A stretch of DNA of 64,000 nt from Schlesneria sp. (GCA_028291515.1 JAQGHU010000009.1:58213-122212); one strand, 5' to 3'; numbered from the stretch's first letter, positions 8,858 through 19,057 are shown. Made by a program: numbers and translations. The notes: generated by a model not told the origin, from the sequence alone.

Positions 8858-9796
8858 ATGCCTGTACCTGTAATGGCCGACGGATTGCCTCTCAGCTTGC
8901 TCGACATGCTTGGTCCCGACATCGAGATTCTGGAGTGGGACGACAGCCCCGCTTCGTCGGCACTTGCACGCGCCGTCGCATTCATCACCTACGGCCACCC
9001 TCGCGTTGATGGACCGCTGATGGATCGAGCTCCGAATCTGAAGTTGGTCAGCAATCATGGAGTGGGGGTCGATCATATTGATTGTGCGGCAGCCAAGTCA
9101 CGCGGAGTTCTGGTCGGTAACACCCCGGGCTGTCTCGACGCAGCCACGGCCGACATGACGATGGCCCTGCTCCTCGCGGCCGCTCGAAATGTTGTCGCCG
9201 GTGATAAGTTTGCTCGGTCTGCTGCGTTCACGCACTACGATCCTTCGTTCATGATCGGCTACGAAGTTTCCGGCAGTACGCTGGGAATTGTGGGCCTGGG
9301 GCGCATCGGCAGGCAAGTCGCGAAGCGAGCCCGCGCCTTCGACATGAAGATTCTCTACCACAATCGCCGGCGCGACGAAGCAGCCGAGCAGGAACTGGGA
9401 GTCACTTACGCATCGCTCGACGAACTCCTGAAACAGAGCGATTTCGTCGCGTTGAATTGCCCACTGACGGACGAGACCACGAATCTGATCGGTCGACGAG
9501 AACTGGGCCTGATGAAGTCGACTGCAATACTAGTGAATGTCGCTCGTGGCGCGGTTGTCGATCATGACGCTTTGCTGTCGGCACTCAAGTCACGACGAAT
9601 TGCTGGGGCAGCGTTGGATGTGACATCACCCGAACCGCTGCCACGCGATCATCCTCTGCTGGAGTTGGACAATCTTGTCATTGCGCCGCATCTGGGAAGT
9701 GCCGCCAACCGAACTCGTCGTCGCATGGAAGAGATGACGGTACAGAATCTGAACGCTGGACTGCGCGGTGAGCCATTGCCATGGCGAGTCGTTTAG
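8858..9796 (+). CDS. D-isomer-specific 2-hydroxyacid dehydrogenase
   Basis: The 312-residue enzyme has the two-domain layout of glyoxylate/hydroxypyruvate/phosphoglycerate reductases. The NAD(P) loop is GLGRIG, and the catalytic Arg, Glu and His are seen in NVARGAVVD, TSPEPLPRDHPLL and IAPHLGS. It reduces a 2-oxoacid or oxidises a D-2-hydroxyacid in the cytoplasm; which one cannot be told. The ATG at 8858 is preceded by GAGG at an ideal distance; a TTG at 8846 in the same frame is less likely. It lies 33 bases ahead of the radical SAM gene and the two may be co-transcribed. Confidence 0.92.
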   Translation: MPVPVMADGLPLSLLDMLGPDIEILEWDDSPASSALARAVAFITYGHPRVDGPLMDRAPNLKLVSNHGVGVDHIDCAAAKSRGVLVGNTPGCLDAATADMTMALLLAAARNVVAGDKFARSAAFTHYDPSFMIGYEVSGSTLGIVGLGRIGRQVAKRARAFDMKILYHNRRRDEAAEQELGVTYASLDELLKQSDFVALNCPLTDETTNLIGRRELGLMKSTAILVNVARGAVVDHDALLSALKSRRIAGAALDVTSPEPLPRDHPLLELDNLVIAPHLGSAANRTRRRMEEMTVQNLNAGLRGEPLPWRVV

Positions 9797-9829
9797 CCGA
9801 ACTACGGGATTTGTCTGGAAGGAGCCATT

Positions 9830-10930
9830 GTGAGCGAGATCAACGACCGGCCGGTACGGCTGCCGGCTCCGCATGGCCGCGGTTCCGCTATCGATCCGCC
9901 GAACCGCTTCACCAGCGTTCACTCGATACCGGACTATGCCGATTTCGAGAACGATCCCGAATTTCTCGAAGGGCTGCGTCGCGTCCCGACACATTTTCTC
10001 GATGATAATTCCAAGAGCATCGTCAGCGAAAACGATAGTCCTGACGTGTACTTTCGTTACAGCGTGAATGCCTATCGCGGCTGCGAACATGGTTGCTCGT
10101 ACTGCTACGCCCGCCCCTACCACGAGTATTTGGGACTGAACGCCGGAATCGACTTCGAATCCAAGATCTTCGTGAAGCACAATGCGGCGCAGCTTCTGCA
10201 AGATTGGTTGGCTCGCGATGCATGGATTCCCGAGCATATTTCCTTCTCGGGCGTCACCGATTGCTATCAGCCGTGTGAACGTCAATTCGAGCTGACTCGT
10301 CAGTGCCTGGAGGTCTGCTTGGCGAGCCGCCAGCCTATCTCCATCATCACCAAGAATGCGCTGGTCGTGCGCGACTTGGATCTACTAAGTCAACTTGCCG
10401 CCTTTGGCTGCGCCCAAGTCAACATCAGTCTGACGACACTGGATGCCAAGCTTGCTCGACGGCTGGAACCGCGGACCAGTTCTCCCGACGCCCGATTGCG
10501 AGCGATCCGCGATCTCTCCGCTGCGGGCATACCTGTACGTGTGATGACCGCTCCCGTCATTCCTGGCTTGAACGACAGCGCGCTGCCGGCGCTGTTGGAA
10601 GCCGCATCACAGGCAGGTGCCCGCCACGCCTCGTTTACGATGCTGCGTCTGCCGTTGGCGGTCAAGCCGGTCTTTCTGGAGTGGCTGCAACGCGAAGAGC
10701 CGCTTAAATACGATCGAGTCGTCGGCCTGATCCAGTCGGTCCGTGGCGGTGAACTCAATTCATCGAACTTTGGCGAACGGATGCGTGGCACCGGTCAAAT
10801 CGCGGACCAGATCAAACAAACTTTCAAACTGTTCGCTCGCAAGTACGGCCTTGATAAATCGTTGCCAGCATTATCCACGGACCACTTTGTCCGGCCGCAG
10901 CCAACGTCGGGACAACTCCGGTTGTTCTAG
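9830..10930 (+). CDS. PA0069-family radical SAM protein
   Basis: The 366-residue protein carries the radical SAM cluster motif in the form CEHGCSYC (CX3CX2C) within YRGCEHGCSYCYARPYHEY, characteristic of the PA0069/Rv2578c subgroup related to spore photoproduct lyase. Downstream the segments SGVTDCYQPCE and ITKNALVVRDLDLL are also typical. It should bind a 4Fe-4S cluster and cleave S-adenosylmethionine; the substrate of this subgroup is not established. The start is GTG at 9830, supported by a strong GGAAGGAG site. The N-terminal 40 residues, containing PHGRGSAIDPPNRF, match the family rather than being an artefact. Confidence 0.92.
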   Translation: MSEINDRPVRLPAPHGRGSAIDPPNRFTSVHSIPDYADFENDPEFLEGLRRVPTHFLDDNSKSIVSENDSPDVYFRYSVNAYRGCEHGCSYCYARPYHEYLGLNAGIDFESKIFVKHNAAQLLQDWLARDAWIPEHISFSGVTDCYQPCERQFELTRQCLEVCLASRQPISIITKNALVVRDLDLLSQLAAFGCAQVNISLTTLDAKLARRLEPRTSSPDARLRAIRDLSAAGIPVRVMTAPVIPGLNDSALPALLEAASQAGARHASFTMLRLPLAVKPVFLEWLQREEPLKYDRVVGLIQSVRGGELNSSNFGERMRGTGQIADQIKQTFKLFARKYGLDKSLPALSTDHFVRPQPTSGQLRLF

Positions 10931-11057
10931 ACCAACAATCCGAGTTCCCTGAAGACATTGACAGTCGTTGCCAACTCAAATGGTGGCTTGTTACGATTCC
11001 TCGCGCATCGTGACTGATAGCAAATTGGTGACCCAAGTTCAATAAGGACGGCCAACT

Positions 11058-11822
11058 ATGCGGCGCGCTCAAATCAACGCCCACTCGGTACGCAATCTTG
11101 TTCTGCTCACCAGTATCACCGTGCTGGCGCTGGGTTCGATGGCCGCCTCGAAGGAATGGGTGAGCGGAATCATCTGGCCCGAGCCTGTCGTTGTGGACCC
11201 GGGCCCAGTCGGCGGTCCTCCCTCGGACGCAATCGTACTGTTCGACGGCAAGGATCTGTCCCAGTGGACCGGTGCCGACAAGTGGGTGGTCGAAGACGGG
11301 GCAGCATCGCCACGCGGCGGCGACATCCGGACGAAGGCCGCCTTCGGAGATTGCCAGCTACATATCGAATGGGCCACACCCGAACACGTGTCCGGTAGCG
11401 GTCAGGGCCGCGGCAACAGCGGCATCTTCTTTGGGGGCCAGTATGAAATCCAGGTGCTCGACTCATTCGAGAACAAGACCTATTTCGATGGCCAGGCGGG
11501 CTCGCTCTACAAATCAAAGCCACCGCTGGTGAATGCCAGTCGCAAACCCGGCGAATGGCAGACCTACGACATCGTCTACAACGCTCCTCGCTTCAATGAG
11601 CAGGGAACGATAGTGAAGCCTGGCTACGTGACAGTCTTACACAACGGCGTGCTCGTGCAGAACCACACCGAAATTCTCGGCGAAACGGCTTATGAAAGTC
11701 CGCCGATCCTGAAGCCACACGGCCCTGCGCCGATCCGGCTGCAGTACCACGGAAACCCCGTTCGCTTCCGAAATATCTGGCTGCGAGAGATCACAGAGCC
11801 TTCACCCGTTCGACCTGAGTAG
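11058..11822 (+). CDS. secreted DUF1080 (3-keto-disaccharide hydrolase-like) protein
   Basis: This 254-residue protein starts with a signal-anchor or Sec signal (hydrophobic about residues 13-29). The following domain is a concanavalin-like beta-sandwich of DUF1080 type: [48 protein letters not shown], and the closing [21 protein letters not shown]1080 members include enzymes acting on 3-keto-glycosides and are abundant in planctomycetes, so extracytoplasmic carbohydrate processing is the likely job. It stands alone, convergent with the HD-GYP gene 16 bases downstream. Confidence 0.9.
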   Translation: MRRAQINAHSVRNLVLLTSITVLALGSMAASKEWVSGIIWPEPVVVDPGPVGGPPSDAIVLFDGKDLSQWTGADKWVVEDGAASPRGGDIRTKAAFGDCQLHIEWATPEHVSGSGQGRGNSGIFFGGQYEIQVLDSFENKTYFDGQAGSLYKSKPPLVNASRKPGEWQTYDIVYNAPRFNEQGTIVKPGYVTVLHNGVLVQNHTEILGETAYESPPILKPHGPAPIRLQYHGNPVRFRNIWLREITEPSPVRPE

Positions 11823-11838
11823 CAGGACGAAGCCAGCA

Positions 11839-13515
11839 CTATTGCTTCAGCAATGCCCGCCCAAGGACGGGACCGGATCGCGTCGTCGCTTTGTCCCGCA
11901 GCAGGTTGCCGGTTGCGGGCGAGTACGAATCGCAAAGCTGCTGGAAGTCGTCGCGCGACTGGAAATAGGCATCGATCACTCGCGGATCCCACTGTTCGCC
12001 GGCCCCACGGCGGAAGATTTCCTCGAGCCGATCGATTGGCATCCCTTTACGGTAGGGCCGGTCGCTGACCATGGCGTCGTAACTGTCAGCAACGGCGATG
12101 ATGCGAGCCATCAATGGAATGCCGTCTCCCTTCAACTTGTCGGGATAACCCTTGCCATTGAAGGCTTCGTGGTGATGTCGAACACCCGGCAGGATATGAG
12201 CCAGGTTTCTAAGTTGACAAAGAATCTGATAGCCGATCATCGGATGTTGCTGGATCTGGCGGAATTCATCTTCTGTCAGTTGGCCCGGCTTGGCCAGGAT
12301 TCGATCGTCGACACCGACCTTACCAATATCGTGCAGCAATCCTGACAGATAGATGTCATCCAGATCGCTGACTTCCAAACCGATCTGCTGACCCAGACGT
12401 CGGGCCAACAGCGCGACTCGTTCACTGTGACCGCGCGTGTACGGGTCTTTCGCATCAAGTGTCGAAACCAGCGACCTGACGAAGCCGACCAGCAGTTCGT
12501 CGTGTTCATCGTAGAGTTCGACGTTACGAATATGGGTTCCCAGGATCGTGGCGATCGAACTAATCAGGTTCGCTTCGACGGTGCCAAATTCCCGTCCGCC
12601 TCTAAGGTTGGTCGAGACAATCCAGCCACGTCGATGCTGTGGATCCCCAATTGGAACGATGACGACGTTCTTCAAGCCAGGGAAGTCTTCGCCCAGCAGG
12701 GTGTGCTGCAGCTTATTCTTGACCAGTGGCTTGCTCCAGTTGTGCTGATCGAACCGAGCCAGCAAGCGGGCAAACCCCATCTGATCAAACGGCAGACGTC
12801 CCTGGGACAGGAATCGCATCGAATGATCAGAGTTTTCAACGCAGATCCCGACCCCGGCACATTCGATGAGCGGGTAAAGGCCACGCACGCAGAGTTCGGC
12901 CAGCTCTTCCGAGGGCCGCGACAACTGCAGATTTTGCGTCAACCGATGCAGCAAGCTGATCTCTTCGTATGTGTAGTCGATCTGCTGGCTTAGCGATTCC
13001 AATTCCAATTGCAGATCAGACTCAAGGCTTTGCTGCTTCAATTGCTTAAAAGCGCATTCCAGTAATCGGCGTAGCAGACGCACGTCGCAAACCGGTACCG
13101 CGGCTAGCCACTGTTCAAGCTGATTTTCTGAGCGCTGCGCTTCCATGGCTGCCAGTTGCAGTTCCGGCGGGCGGGCGTTTCGCGACGACAAGACATAACC
13201 GGCGATGGCCAACCCGACCTGAGACGGAAGCGGGATGACGAAATATGTCAGTTCTTCACTGATGATTTGAACGTCAATGCTCGAGTCGGCGGGGCGCGAG
13301 AGAGAATTTGGTGGGATGTAATGAATCAGATCGGGATGCGACTGGGCGAGCACTCGTCCGAATTCCCGATCGACGAGCACGCACGGCAATCCGGTGATAT
13401 CACCGAATTCCTGCAATACTCCAATCGTCGGCGAATCGGCGCCTGGAGCAAACGACACTTCGTCCTTATCGACATCGCCATGCTCGGACGGAGTTTCGAG
13501 CAGCCAAGTTGACAT
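11839..13515 (-). CDS. HD-GYP domain protein with GAF-like sensor region
   Basis: The 558-residue protein has an N-terminal regulatory half with a coiled-coil patch at about 150-195, a GAF-like domain at about 195-345 and a C-terminal HD-GYP domain. The latter shows HSERVALLARR, LLHDIGKVGVDD (HD near residue 394), the His pair HHHEAFNGKGYP with the GYP triplet near 456, and AVADSYDAM. HD-GYP proteins typically hydrolyse cyclic di-GMP, and the intact HD, HHE and GYP residues suggest activity. No receiver or membrane segment is present, so the input is probably a soluble ligand. A TTG two codons upstream is also possible, but the ATG at 13515 has AGGGAA before it. Confidence 0.92.
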   Translation of the reverse strand: MSTWLLETPSEHGDVDKDEVSFAPGADSPTIGVLQEFGDITGLPCVLVDREFGRVLAQSHPDLIHYIPPNSLSRPADSSIDVQIISEELTYFVIPLPSQVGLAIAGYVLSSRNARPPELQLAAMEAQRSENQLEQWLAAVPVCDVRLLRRLLECAFKQLKQQSLESDLQLELESLSQQIDYTYEEISLLHRLTQNLQLSRPSEELAELCVRGLYPLIECAGVGICVENSDHSMRFLSQGRLPFDQMGFARLLARFDQHNWSKPLVKNKLQHTLLGEDFPGLKNVVIVPIGDPQHRRGWIVSTNLRGGREFGTVEANLISSIATILGTHIRNVELYDEHDELLVGFVRSLVSTLDAKDPYTRGHSERVALLARRLGQQIGLEVSDLDDIYLSGLLHDIGKVGVDDRILAKPGQLTEDEFRQIQQHPMIGYQILCQLRNLAHILPGVRHHHEAFNGKGYPDKLKGDGIPLMARIIAVADSYDAMVSDRPYRKGMPIDRLEEIFRRGAGEQWDPRVIDAYFQSRDDFQQLCDSYSPATGNLLRDKATTRSGPVLGRALLKQ

Positions 13516-13784
13516 CTTCAAGTTCCCTAAACGCCGAATCGGGTTCAGCAGGTCAACCAGCCGGCCATTCGCCGTACAAAAGCACGGTTTCGGCGCGGCA
13601 AGCTTAGGAACTGTAGTTCATGCCAAGCAACGAGCAAATCGCCATCGTTTTTTGCGGTGAAGCGTAAGCTTGCTTATCCGGCACAACTGATTCAATCGGC
13701 AATCGCAGAGAAGGCAGAAGAATTCTCGCCGCCAGCATCATCCGGATTCCCGATCACTTCGACGGTATGCTGATGACGATCACG

Positions 13785-14804
13785 TCAGGAAGGACGTTTT
13801 CCACGTTCACGCAACAAGTCACTGACTTGCTTCAATAGTTGCTGTTCGTGCGATGTCAGAGAACCCATGCCATTGGCATGGACTTTGGCTAGGAGGTCGT
13901 CGAGCTGACGCTCGGCGTCTTCCTGTTGTCGACGCAGCGCCTGCTCTCGTTGCAGCCGACGGCGTTCACGCCATTGTTGCAGCAACCCTCGATGCGATTC
14001 TGTGGGCTGGATGCTGGTGTTGGCAGGCGTGGAACGATCCAGACTGGTGTACCCTTCCGAGAAGTCGTATCCCAGAAAGGAATCTTCGTCGCGGTCGATC
14101 GATTCGCTTTCGAAAAGTTGGATCAGATTCACGATCAGCAGGACGCCGCCAAGAAATACGATGACAGACCAGTCGCCCAACAAGCCGCCCAAGGCCAACA
14201 GCCCGGCGGCAACCATACTGACCTGAACAGCGAATCGATCCACAAGTTCAGGATGCATTCGCGACAGCAGCATCGTTCGCACGATCCGCCCGCCGTCCAG
14301 CGGAAGGATTGGCAAGAGGTTGACCAACAGCAGCAACCAGTTCACGGCGAACGTCAACAGGGCAACGTCCTGTAGCAACCGATCGTCGCTCAATTTTGCA
14401 ATCGGCAACTGCAGCGGGTTGAGGATGCCCCACAAATATTCGGGAGCATAATACTTTGGAAACACCGCCATACAGAGCACGAGATTCACGAACGGGCCAG
14501 CCGCAGCTGTCGCGATCTGCGACCAAGTGGTGCGACCAGCCTGGACCATTGCCAGCCCGCCGATCGGAGAAAGATGGATTTCTGTCGCCGATCCACCTGT
14601 CCAGCGAGCCAGGCAGACGTGTCCCAGTTCGTGCAGCAGCACCGAGATGACAAGAATCGCCATGACGGTGCCACCAAGCATCCAGCCAAGGCGAATGACA
14701 AAAACAGGTAGTAGGGCCAGAAAAAACAGACTGATTCGAATCTGAATCGTCCCGATTCGGGCCGCTTCGAACGACGGCAGCATCCAATTCAGTCGTTCGC
14801 TCAT
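13785..14804 (-). CDS. M50 family site-2-protease-like membrane metallopeptidase
   Basis: The 339-residue protein contains the zinc motif HELGH in VLLHELGHVCLARW, about 60 residues in, and a later NLLPILPLDGGRI segment carrying the third ligand (LDGG). About six hydrophobic helices are visible in the first 230 residues. The C-terminal 110 residues are charged and end with NGMGSLTSHEQQLLKQVS, a small domain also found at the tail of planctomycete M50 and rhomboid proteases. Such enzymes cut membrane-embedded substrates, often anti-sigma factors. The ATG at 14804 is preferred over a TTG at 14861 because the extra residues are polar and unlike the family. Confidence 0.9.
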   Translation of the reverse strand: MSERLNWMLPSFEAARIGTIQIRISLFFLALLPVFVIRLGWMLGGTVMAILVISVLLHELGHVCLARWTGGSATEIHLSPIGGLAMVQAGRTTWSQIATAAAGPFVNLVLCMAVFPKYYAPEYLWGILNPLQLPIAKLSDDRLLQDVALLTFAVNWLLLLVNLLPILPLDGGRIVRTMLLSRMHPELVDRFAVQVSMVAAGLLALGGLLGDWSVIVFLGGVLLIVNLIQLFESESIDRDEDSFLGYDFSEGYTSLDRSTPANTSIQPTESHRGLLQQWRERRRLQREQALRRQQEDAERQLDDLLAKVHANGMGSLTSHEQQLLKQVSDLLRERGKRPS

Positions 14805-14907
14805 GGGCGGAATGCCTTTTCGCTTGCCTCGGAGGGATTCTCTCCGTTTTTCGTCCGGCAAAAGTCTATTTCATCTTAGCCAGCCGAGCGATGGCTGACA
14901 ATCCGCA

Positions 14908-15750
14908 CTAAAACTTGTGTCCCGGCTTTGGACCGTTTTCAGTTCCCGTCAGGATGTCAGCCCCTGTTTCCGTGACCACCACGGTATGTTCGAATTGAGC
15001 GGACAGGGACAAATCCATCGTACGGACAGTCCACTTGTCGTGTTTGTCGAGCATCGTCCGCCAAGTGCCAGCGTTGATCATCGGCTCGACGGTGAAGCAC
15101 ATTCCAGGCTCCAAAATCACCGTCGAGGGATTCAATTTCGGAACGTAATGCGGAACTCCAGGCTCCTGGTGGAATTCTCGCCCCAAACCGTGACCTTGGT
15201 ATTCCTGCACGACGGCATATCCACGCAGTCGAGCAAATCGCTCGATCGCTCGGCCGATGTCGGTCAGCTTCCCAAAGGGCTGGATCGCATCGATTCCCAC
15301 ATGCATGGCGTCAAATGCAGCTTGAACCAGCTTCCGAGCGTCTTCGGTAACAGGTTCAATCAGAAAGGTTTCCGACGAATCGCCGTGCCAGCCGTCGACA
15401 ATCGTCGTCATGTCCACGTTGACAATGTCGCCTTCGCGTAACGGTCGGCTGTTCGGAATTCCGTGGCACACGACTTCGTTAACGCTGGTACAGATGGTGT
15501 TCGGATACCCCTTATACCCTAGGCAGGCGGGCGTGTGGCCGTGGTCCATCGTGTATTCGTAAGCCAGGCGATCCAACTCTAATGTCGTGACGCCAACTTT
15601 GACGTGGGGCCTGATAAAGTCCAGAAGCTGAGCGTTGAAGCGGCCGGCCTGTCGCATTCCCTCCCGCTCTTGCTCGTCATAAATGGGAGGTTTCGGTTTG
15701 ACTTTCTTTTGTCCGAGCGCCTGCATAATGGTCAACCACAAACCCTTCAT
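14908..15750 (-). CDS. map: type I methionine aminopeptidase
   Basis: This about 280-residue enzyme removes N-terminal methionine from new proteins. All five metal ligands are visible: Asp in NVDMTT and DGWHGDSS, His in [12 protein letters not shown], Glu in CFTVEPM and Glu in QFEHTVVV. The substrate-binding His is in CHGIPNSR. The N-terminus has a short extension rich in Lys and Pro before [13 protein letters not shown], without a zinc-finger. The start is uncertain: ATG at 15750 (MKGLW) or ATG at 15726 (MQALG); neither has a strong Shine-Dalgarno. The M50 gene lies 103 bases downstream on the same strand. Confidence 0.95.
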   Translation of the reverse strand: MKGLWLTIMQALGQKKVKPKPPIYDEQEREGMRQAGRFNAQLLDFIRPHVKVGVTTLELDRLAYEYTMDHGHTPACLGYKGYPNTICTSVNEVVCHGIPNSRPLREGDIVNVDMTTIVDGWHGDSSETFLIEPVTEDARKLVQAAFDAMHVGIDAIQPFGKLTDIGRAIERFARLRGYAVVQEYQGHGLGREFHQEPGVPHYVPKLNPSTVILEPGMCFTVEPMINAGTWRTMLDKHDKWTVRTMDLSLSAQFEHTVVVTETGADILTGTENGPKPGHKF

Positions 15751-16069
15751 TGAAAAATCGCGATTCCGCCGCGCCTCTGACCTTCTTGCGATCTTGCAGC
15801 CAATCACTGCATGATTTGCGGTTGCTATCGCCCGGGCGACATTGCATTCGATGAGTTAAGTCGAAGTAAACGTGACCGCGACACCTGTTGAATGACACCA
15901 CTAGTGTCCACTGATCTTCGCGGTTTGGCAAGCGAGGTTATGACTGGTCTTTCCGCATATTTTCGCAATCTCGTTCGCTTGGATTGACCTGATGTATAGA
16001 GTTTTGTGGAGTTCTTCACCGTATCGTCAGGTGCAATTGGTTTTTGATCTCGCTACCTGGGTCTCAAAA
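15751..16069. other. divergent region between map and the DUF493 gene
   Basis: About 320 bases separate the map start from the preferred DUF493 start. I see no supported gene, RNA or repeat here. An ATG at 15992 in the DUF493 frame would shorten the gap by 78 bases if it were the real start. Confidence 0.5.
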
Positions 16070-16354
16070 ATGACACCTCTTCCCGCCCGCGAATTGCTTG
16101 AGTCCGTCCATACATTTCCCGGCAAATTCGTCTTCAAAGCGGTCGGCAAGACCGACACCGATTTCGCCGCGGTGGTGGTCCGGATCATTCGCGAAGCGTT
16201 GGAGATGGAATTCGATCCTCCCTTTGAAACTCGCGAAACCCCCGGTGGCAGACACATTGCCATCACGGTGACTCCGTGGGTCGAGTCATCCGACGATGTC
16301 TTGGCGGTTTACGAAAAAATCCGCGTGGTGCCGGGCCTGGTCATGTTGCTGTAG
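16070..16354 (+). CDS. DUF493 (YbeD-like) small regulatory-fold protein
   Basis: The 94-residue product matches DUF493: LLESVHTFPGKFVFKAVG near the start, a helix, then RETPGGRHIAITVT and a last VYEKIRVVPGLVMLL element, giving an ACT-like ferredoxin fold. E. coli YbeD is the reference member and its function is not well defined; regulation by ligand binding has been suggested for the fold. I chose the ATG at 16070 because family members begin a few residues before LLE; the frame also allows an ATG at 15992. It is divergent from map. Confidence 0.85.
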   Translation: MTPLPARELLESVHTFPGKFVFKAVGKTDTDFAAVVVRIIREALEMEFDPPFETRETPGGRHIAITVTPWVESSDDVLAVYEKIRVVPGLVMLL

Positions 16355-16563
16355 GAATCCGCTACGAAACGGCTGCAACGAAACTCGTGCTGAATTGGGA
16401 TACTGATTCTCGACTCGGACTCAGCGTCTCGACAGTGGGTGGATGCAATGAAAATCGTGCGCGCCGTGGGGAGTTGAAAAGCGAGCGCATTGCAAGTCAC
16501 GATCGCGGACTTCACACTGGCACCAGGTGTCATTGCGTCCGTCGTCCCACTTGGAATGGTCTT

Positions 16564-17454
16564 GTGTCTGTCGGGAAGTTTTCGAGCGCTGCAATCGGCG
16601 TCCTCGTTGTCAGTTGGTGCCTGATGGCCGCACTCGCAGGCATTGCGTGGTTGCTTCCGCTCGACGTTGCGCAGGGCTGGGCAGTTCGTCGTGCTGACAA
16701 CAATGATTTCGCAATGTTCGAGGCGTACGGCGCGATCACGGCCACGATGTGGTTCGTGCGCTGTGTATCGACACTCCTGATGCTGGTGCTGGGCATTGCC
16801 TGGAGACTGCGTCGAACATCCGTCCCGATGTTGGCACGAGTTGCGAGCAGCTTTTGGCACGCAACTATTCCAGTAACCCAGGCCGCAACTTCAGGGTCCG
16901 GCATCGGAAGGTTTCGCATCGGTGCGGTGCGGCTGATTGTAGTGGGTTGGTTGATGCTCGGCGTCTATCAGTTGGGTTGCAGTATCAATCGCCGGCTTTG
17001 GGACTGGCCGTTGTATCAACTGCACGCCGGACAAACGATCCTCCCCAACATCAGTGAGAACAATCGCGAGGTGATTCGCTTCCTGGCAGCCACGACGCCG
17101 CCGAACGCTCGTATTCTGGTCCTCAGCGATCAAAAGCTTTACTTTCTGTCGTACTACCTGCTGCCGCGACGACTTTATCATCCGTCGCATCCCGATAGCG
17201 TGTTTGTGATTGCCAAACCCTACAACCAGCGCCAACTGGCGTCCTACCGACTGCAGGATCTGACAGCCGACCAGATCCAGGAATTGCACCCGGATTACAT
17301 TTTGGAGTACTTCGAAGGAAAACAATTCATCGAAGGAGAAAACCTCAGCCTTGATTCGACCTGGCTAAACTTTCAACGTCGGCGCTTCGGTCCTGGCTGG
17401 CAGCCGTCCTACTTGGTGTCGCTCCGTCCCTACTCGACGGAGAAGGCACCATGA
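16564..17454 (+). CDS. membrane protein of unknown function coupled to GT-C-like gene
   Basis: This about 296-residue product has three hydrophobic segments (near residues 5-30, 60-80 and 120-140) followed by a soluble domain of about 150 residues. That domain contains NNREVIRFLAATTPPNARILVLSDQ and YYLLPRRLYHP, resembling the extracytoplasmic C-terminal part of PMT/ArnT-type glycosyltransferases but lacking their multi-helix core. The GTG start at 16564 has GGAATGG upstream and begins the first membrane helix; the open frame goes further but overlaps DUF493. Its stop overlaps the next gene's ATG (ATGA), so the two products are translationally coupled and may work together. Confidence 0.7.
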   Translation: MSVGKFSSAAIGVLVVSWCLMAALAGIAWLLPLDVAQGWAVRRADNNDFAMFEAYGAITATMWFVRCVSTLLMLVLGIAWRLRRTSVPMLARVASSFWHATIPVTQAATSGSGIGRFRIGAVRLIVVGWLMLGVYQLGCSINRRLWDWPLYQLHAGQTILPNISENNREVIRFLAATTPPNARILVLSDQKLYFLSYYLLPRRLYHPSHPDSVFVIAKPYNQRQLASYRLQDLTADQIQELHPDYILEYFEGKQFIEGENLSLDSTWLNFQRRRFGPGWQPSYLVSLRPYSTEKAP

Positions 17455-18989
17455 CAGGCGCCTTTTGGATGATACTTTGCCTGGTGGGCTTCTGGGGCCT
17501 GGGCTGTTCGATCGCGCTATCAACTGTCGGATCTAGCCTGCTATCGAGGCCAGCGCGCGGCATTGGGTTCATGGTTGCCCGAGCGGAACTGATCGGTCTC
17601 TCTTGGACTTTAGGAATTGCGGCAACGAGCTATCTGCAGTTTGTCTGGTCCTTCGTGGGCGGCCATCTTGGGCGAGTCTGCAGTTTGACGCTTGCCGTGG
17701 GGGGCCTGCTACTGGGGTTATTGGCAATGCGGCGGGCCCAAAGGTCGCTTACAGCGACGCCTTCCCAGGAAGACCATCCTGAGCCCATCCTCCGGCGAGC
17801 GAAAGGCGACGATCACTCCACTGACGATGCGTTTCTCGCGCGAGTTTGCTCGCTGATCGTCATTGGCCTCGTTGCGATTGCCTTCGTCCAAACACTGCTG
17901 TCTCCGCAGAAATTTTGGGATGAGCGAGCTTACTACGGACTGAAAGCGATTGTGCTATTCCAGGATCGCTCGATCGACAGTGCGGACTTGACTCATGCCG
18001 ACTTCGTACAGGGTCACCCTCGCTATCCGCTGTTGATTCCGCTGGCCGAACAGCACGTCTATGCCTTACTGGGACACGTTGATGACCGACTGTCGAAGAT
18101 CATCTTCCCGCTAATGTTTACAGGGCTGGTCTTCACGTTTGCGGGTGTGCTGATGCGGCACCTGCCGCGCGGGACAGCGTGGCTGGGGGCTGTCCTGGTG
18201 GCGACGACGCCAGTGCTGATGCCCGATGACTACGGGTTTCTAACCGGCCAGGCCGATGCGCCGGTGGCCTGCTTCGAAGGGGTGGCGCTGCTGTATCTTT
18301 GGGATTGGCTCACTTCCGCACGAAACGGAATGGCATCAACATCGCGATCGAGCGTGATCCTCGCAGCAGTCTTTGGAGCGATGGTTGCGTTTACAAAAGA
18401 CGAAGGAATTTCGCACGGCCTGATCCGCACGAGCGCCTTCAGTTGCGCCGCCCTTTTCGGAATGATATTCCACCGCAGAACACAAAAGACGGAAGGCGAC
18501 GCGGGAAAACGACTGTCGATGCGAGCTTTAATCATGGCGGCCACTGCCCTGGTCGTCGTTCCGGTACTAATCCTCACTCCGTGGTTTCGACATCGTCGAC
18601 AATTGCCGATGACTGGCGAAATGAACTACTTCGGTCGATTGAGTATCAGTTCTCTCTGGCATGGCCTGCCCACTTTGAAATGGGCCATTCCGCATCTGAT
18701 CGAGCGAATGTTCGGCGAGGCCACCATGTGGGGACTTCAATGGTGGTTCGTCGCGGTGACACTGGTGCTCTTTCCCATTCGCGCATTGCGACCAGCGCAG
18801 TTGTTTTTACTGATGACGCTGGCGGTCGACATTGCCGCATTGTTGCTGGCGGGAATGATCGCACCCATTACATTGGAAGAACACATCGGCGGTTCGAGCC
18901 ATCGTTTTCTGATGCAATTGGCTCCGGGGGCCGTGCTGTTCTCGATCGGGCAGATCTGGGTCCGAGAACCTGCCCTGAATGCCGCGTGA
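17451..18989 (+). CDS. multi-pass membrane protein of GT-C glycosyltransferase type
   Basis: The 512-residue protein has about ten to twelve hydrophobic helices. After the third or fourth helix an extracytoplasmic loop carries WDERAYYGLKAIVLFQD, which matches the acidic catalytic motif position of the GT-C fold (compare the D/E motif of PMT and ArnT). Other loops include HPRYPLLIPLAEQHVY and DDYGFLTGQADAP. Such enzymes use lipid-linked sugars to glycosylate lipids or proteins outside the membrane. It lacks a large soluble C-terminal domain, which may be supplied by the coupled upstream gene. Donor and acceptor are unknown. Confidence 0.75.
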   Translation: MTGAFWMILCLVGFWGLGCSIALSTVGSSLLSRPARGIGFMVARAELIGLSWTLGIAATSYLQFVWSFVGGHLGRVCSLTLAVGGLLLGLLAMRRAQRSLTATPSQEDHPEPILRRAKGDDHSTDDAFLARVCSLIVIGLVAIAFVQTLLSPQKFWDERAYYGLKAIVLFQDRSIDSADLTHADFVQGHPRYPLLIPLAEQHVYALLGHVDDRLSKIIFPLMFTGLVFTFAGVLMRHLPRGTAWLGAVLVATTPVLMPDDYGFLTGQADAPVACFEGVALLYLWDWLTSARNGMASTSRSSVILAAVFGAMVAFTKDEGISHGLIRTSAFSCAALFGMIFHRRTQKTEGDAGKRLSMRALIMAATALVVVPVLILTPWFRHRRQLPMTGEMNYFGRLSISSLWHGLPTLKWAIPHLIERMFGEATMWGLQWWFVAVTLVLFPIRALRPAQLFLLMTLAVDIAALLLAGMIAPITLEEHIGGSSHRFLMQLAPGAVLFSIGQIWVREPALNAA

Positions 18990-19057
18990 AACTGGCATCT
19001 GTCATGCCCGCCGCGCATGATGTACGCACATTGAGTTTCCGGCCAGGAGCATTCACG

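Noticed and set aside
18299..19057. Long in-frame extension upstream of the DUF1549/1553 gene
   Set aside because: The frame stays open by chance across the GT-C-like gene in another frame. The signal peptide and AGGAG site place the true start at 19058.
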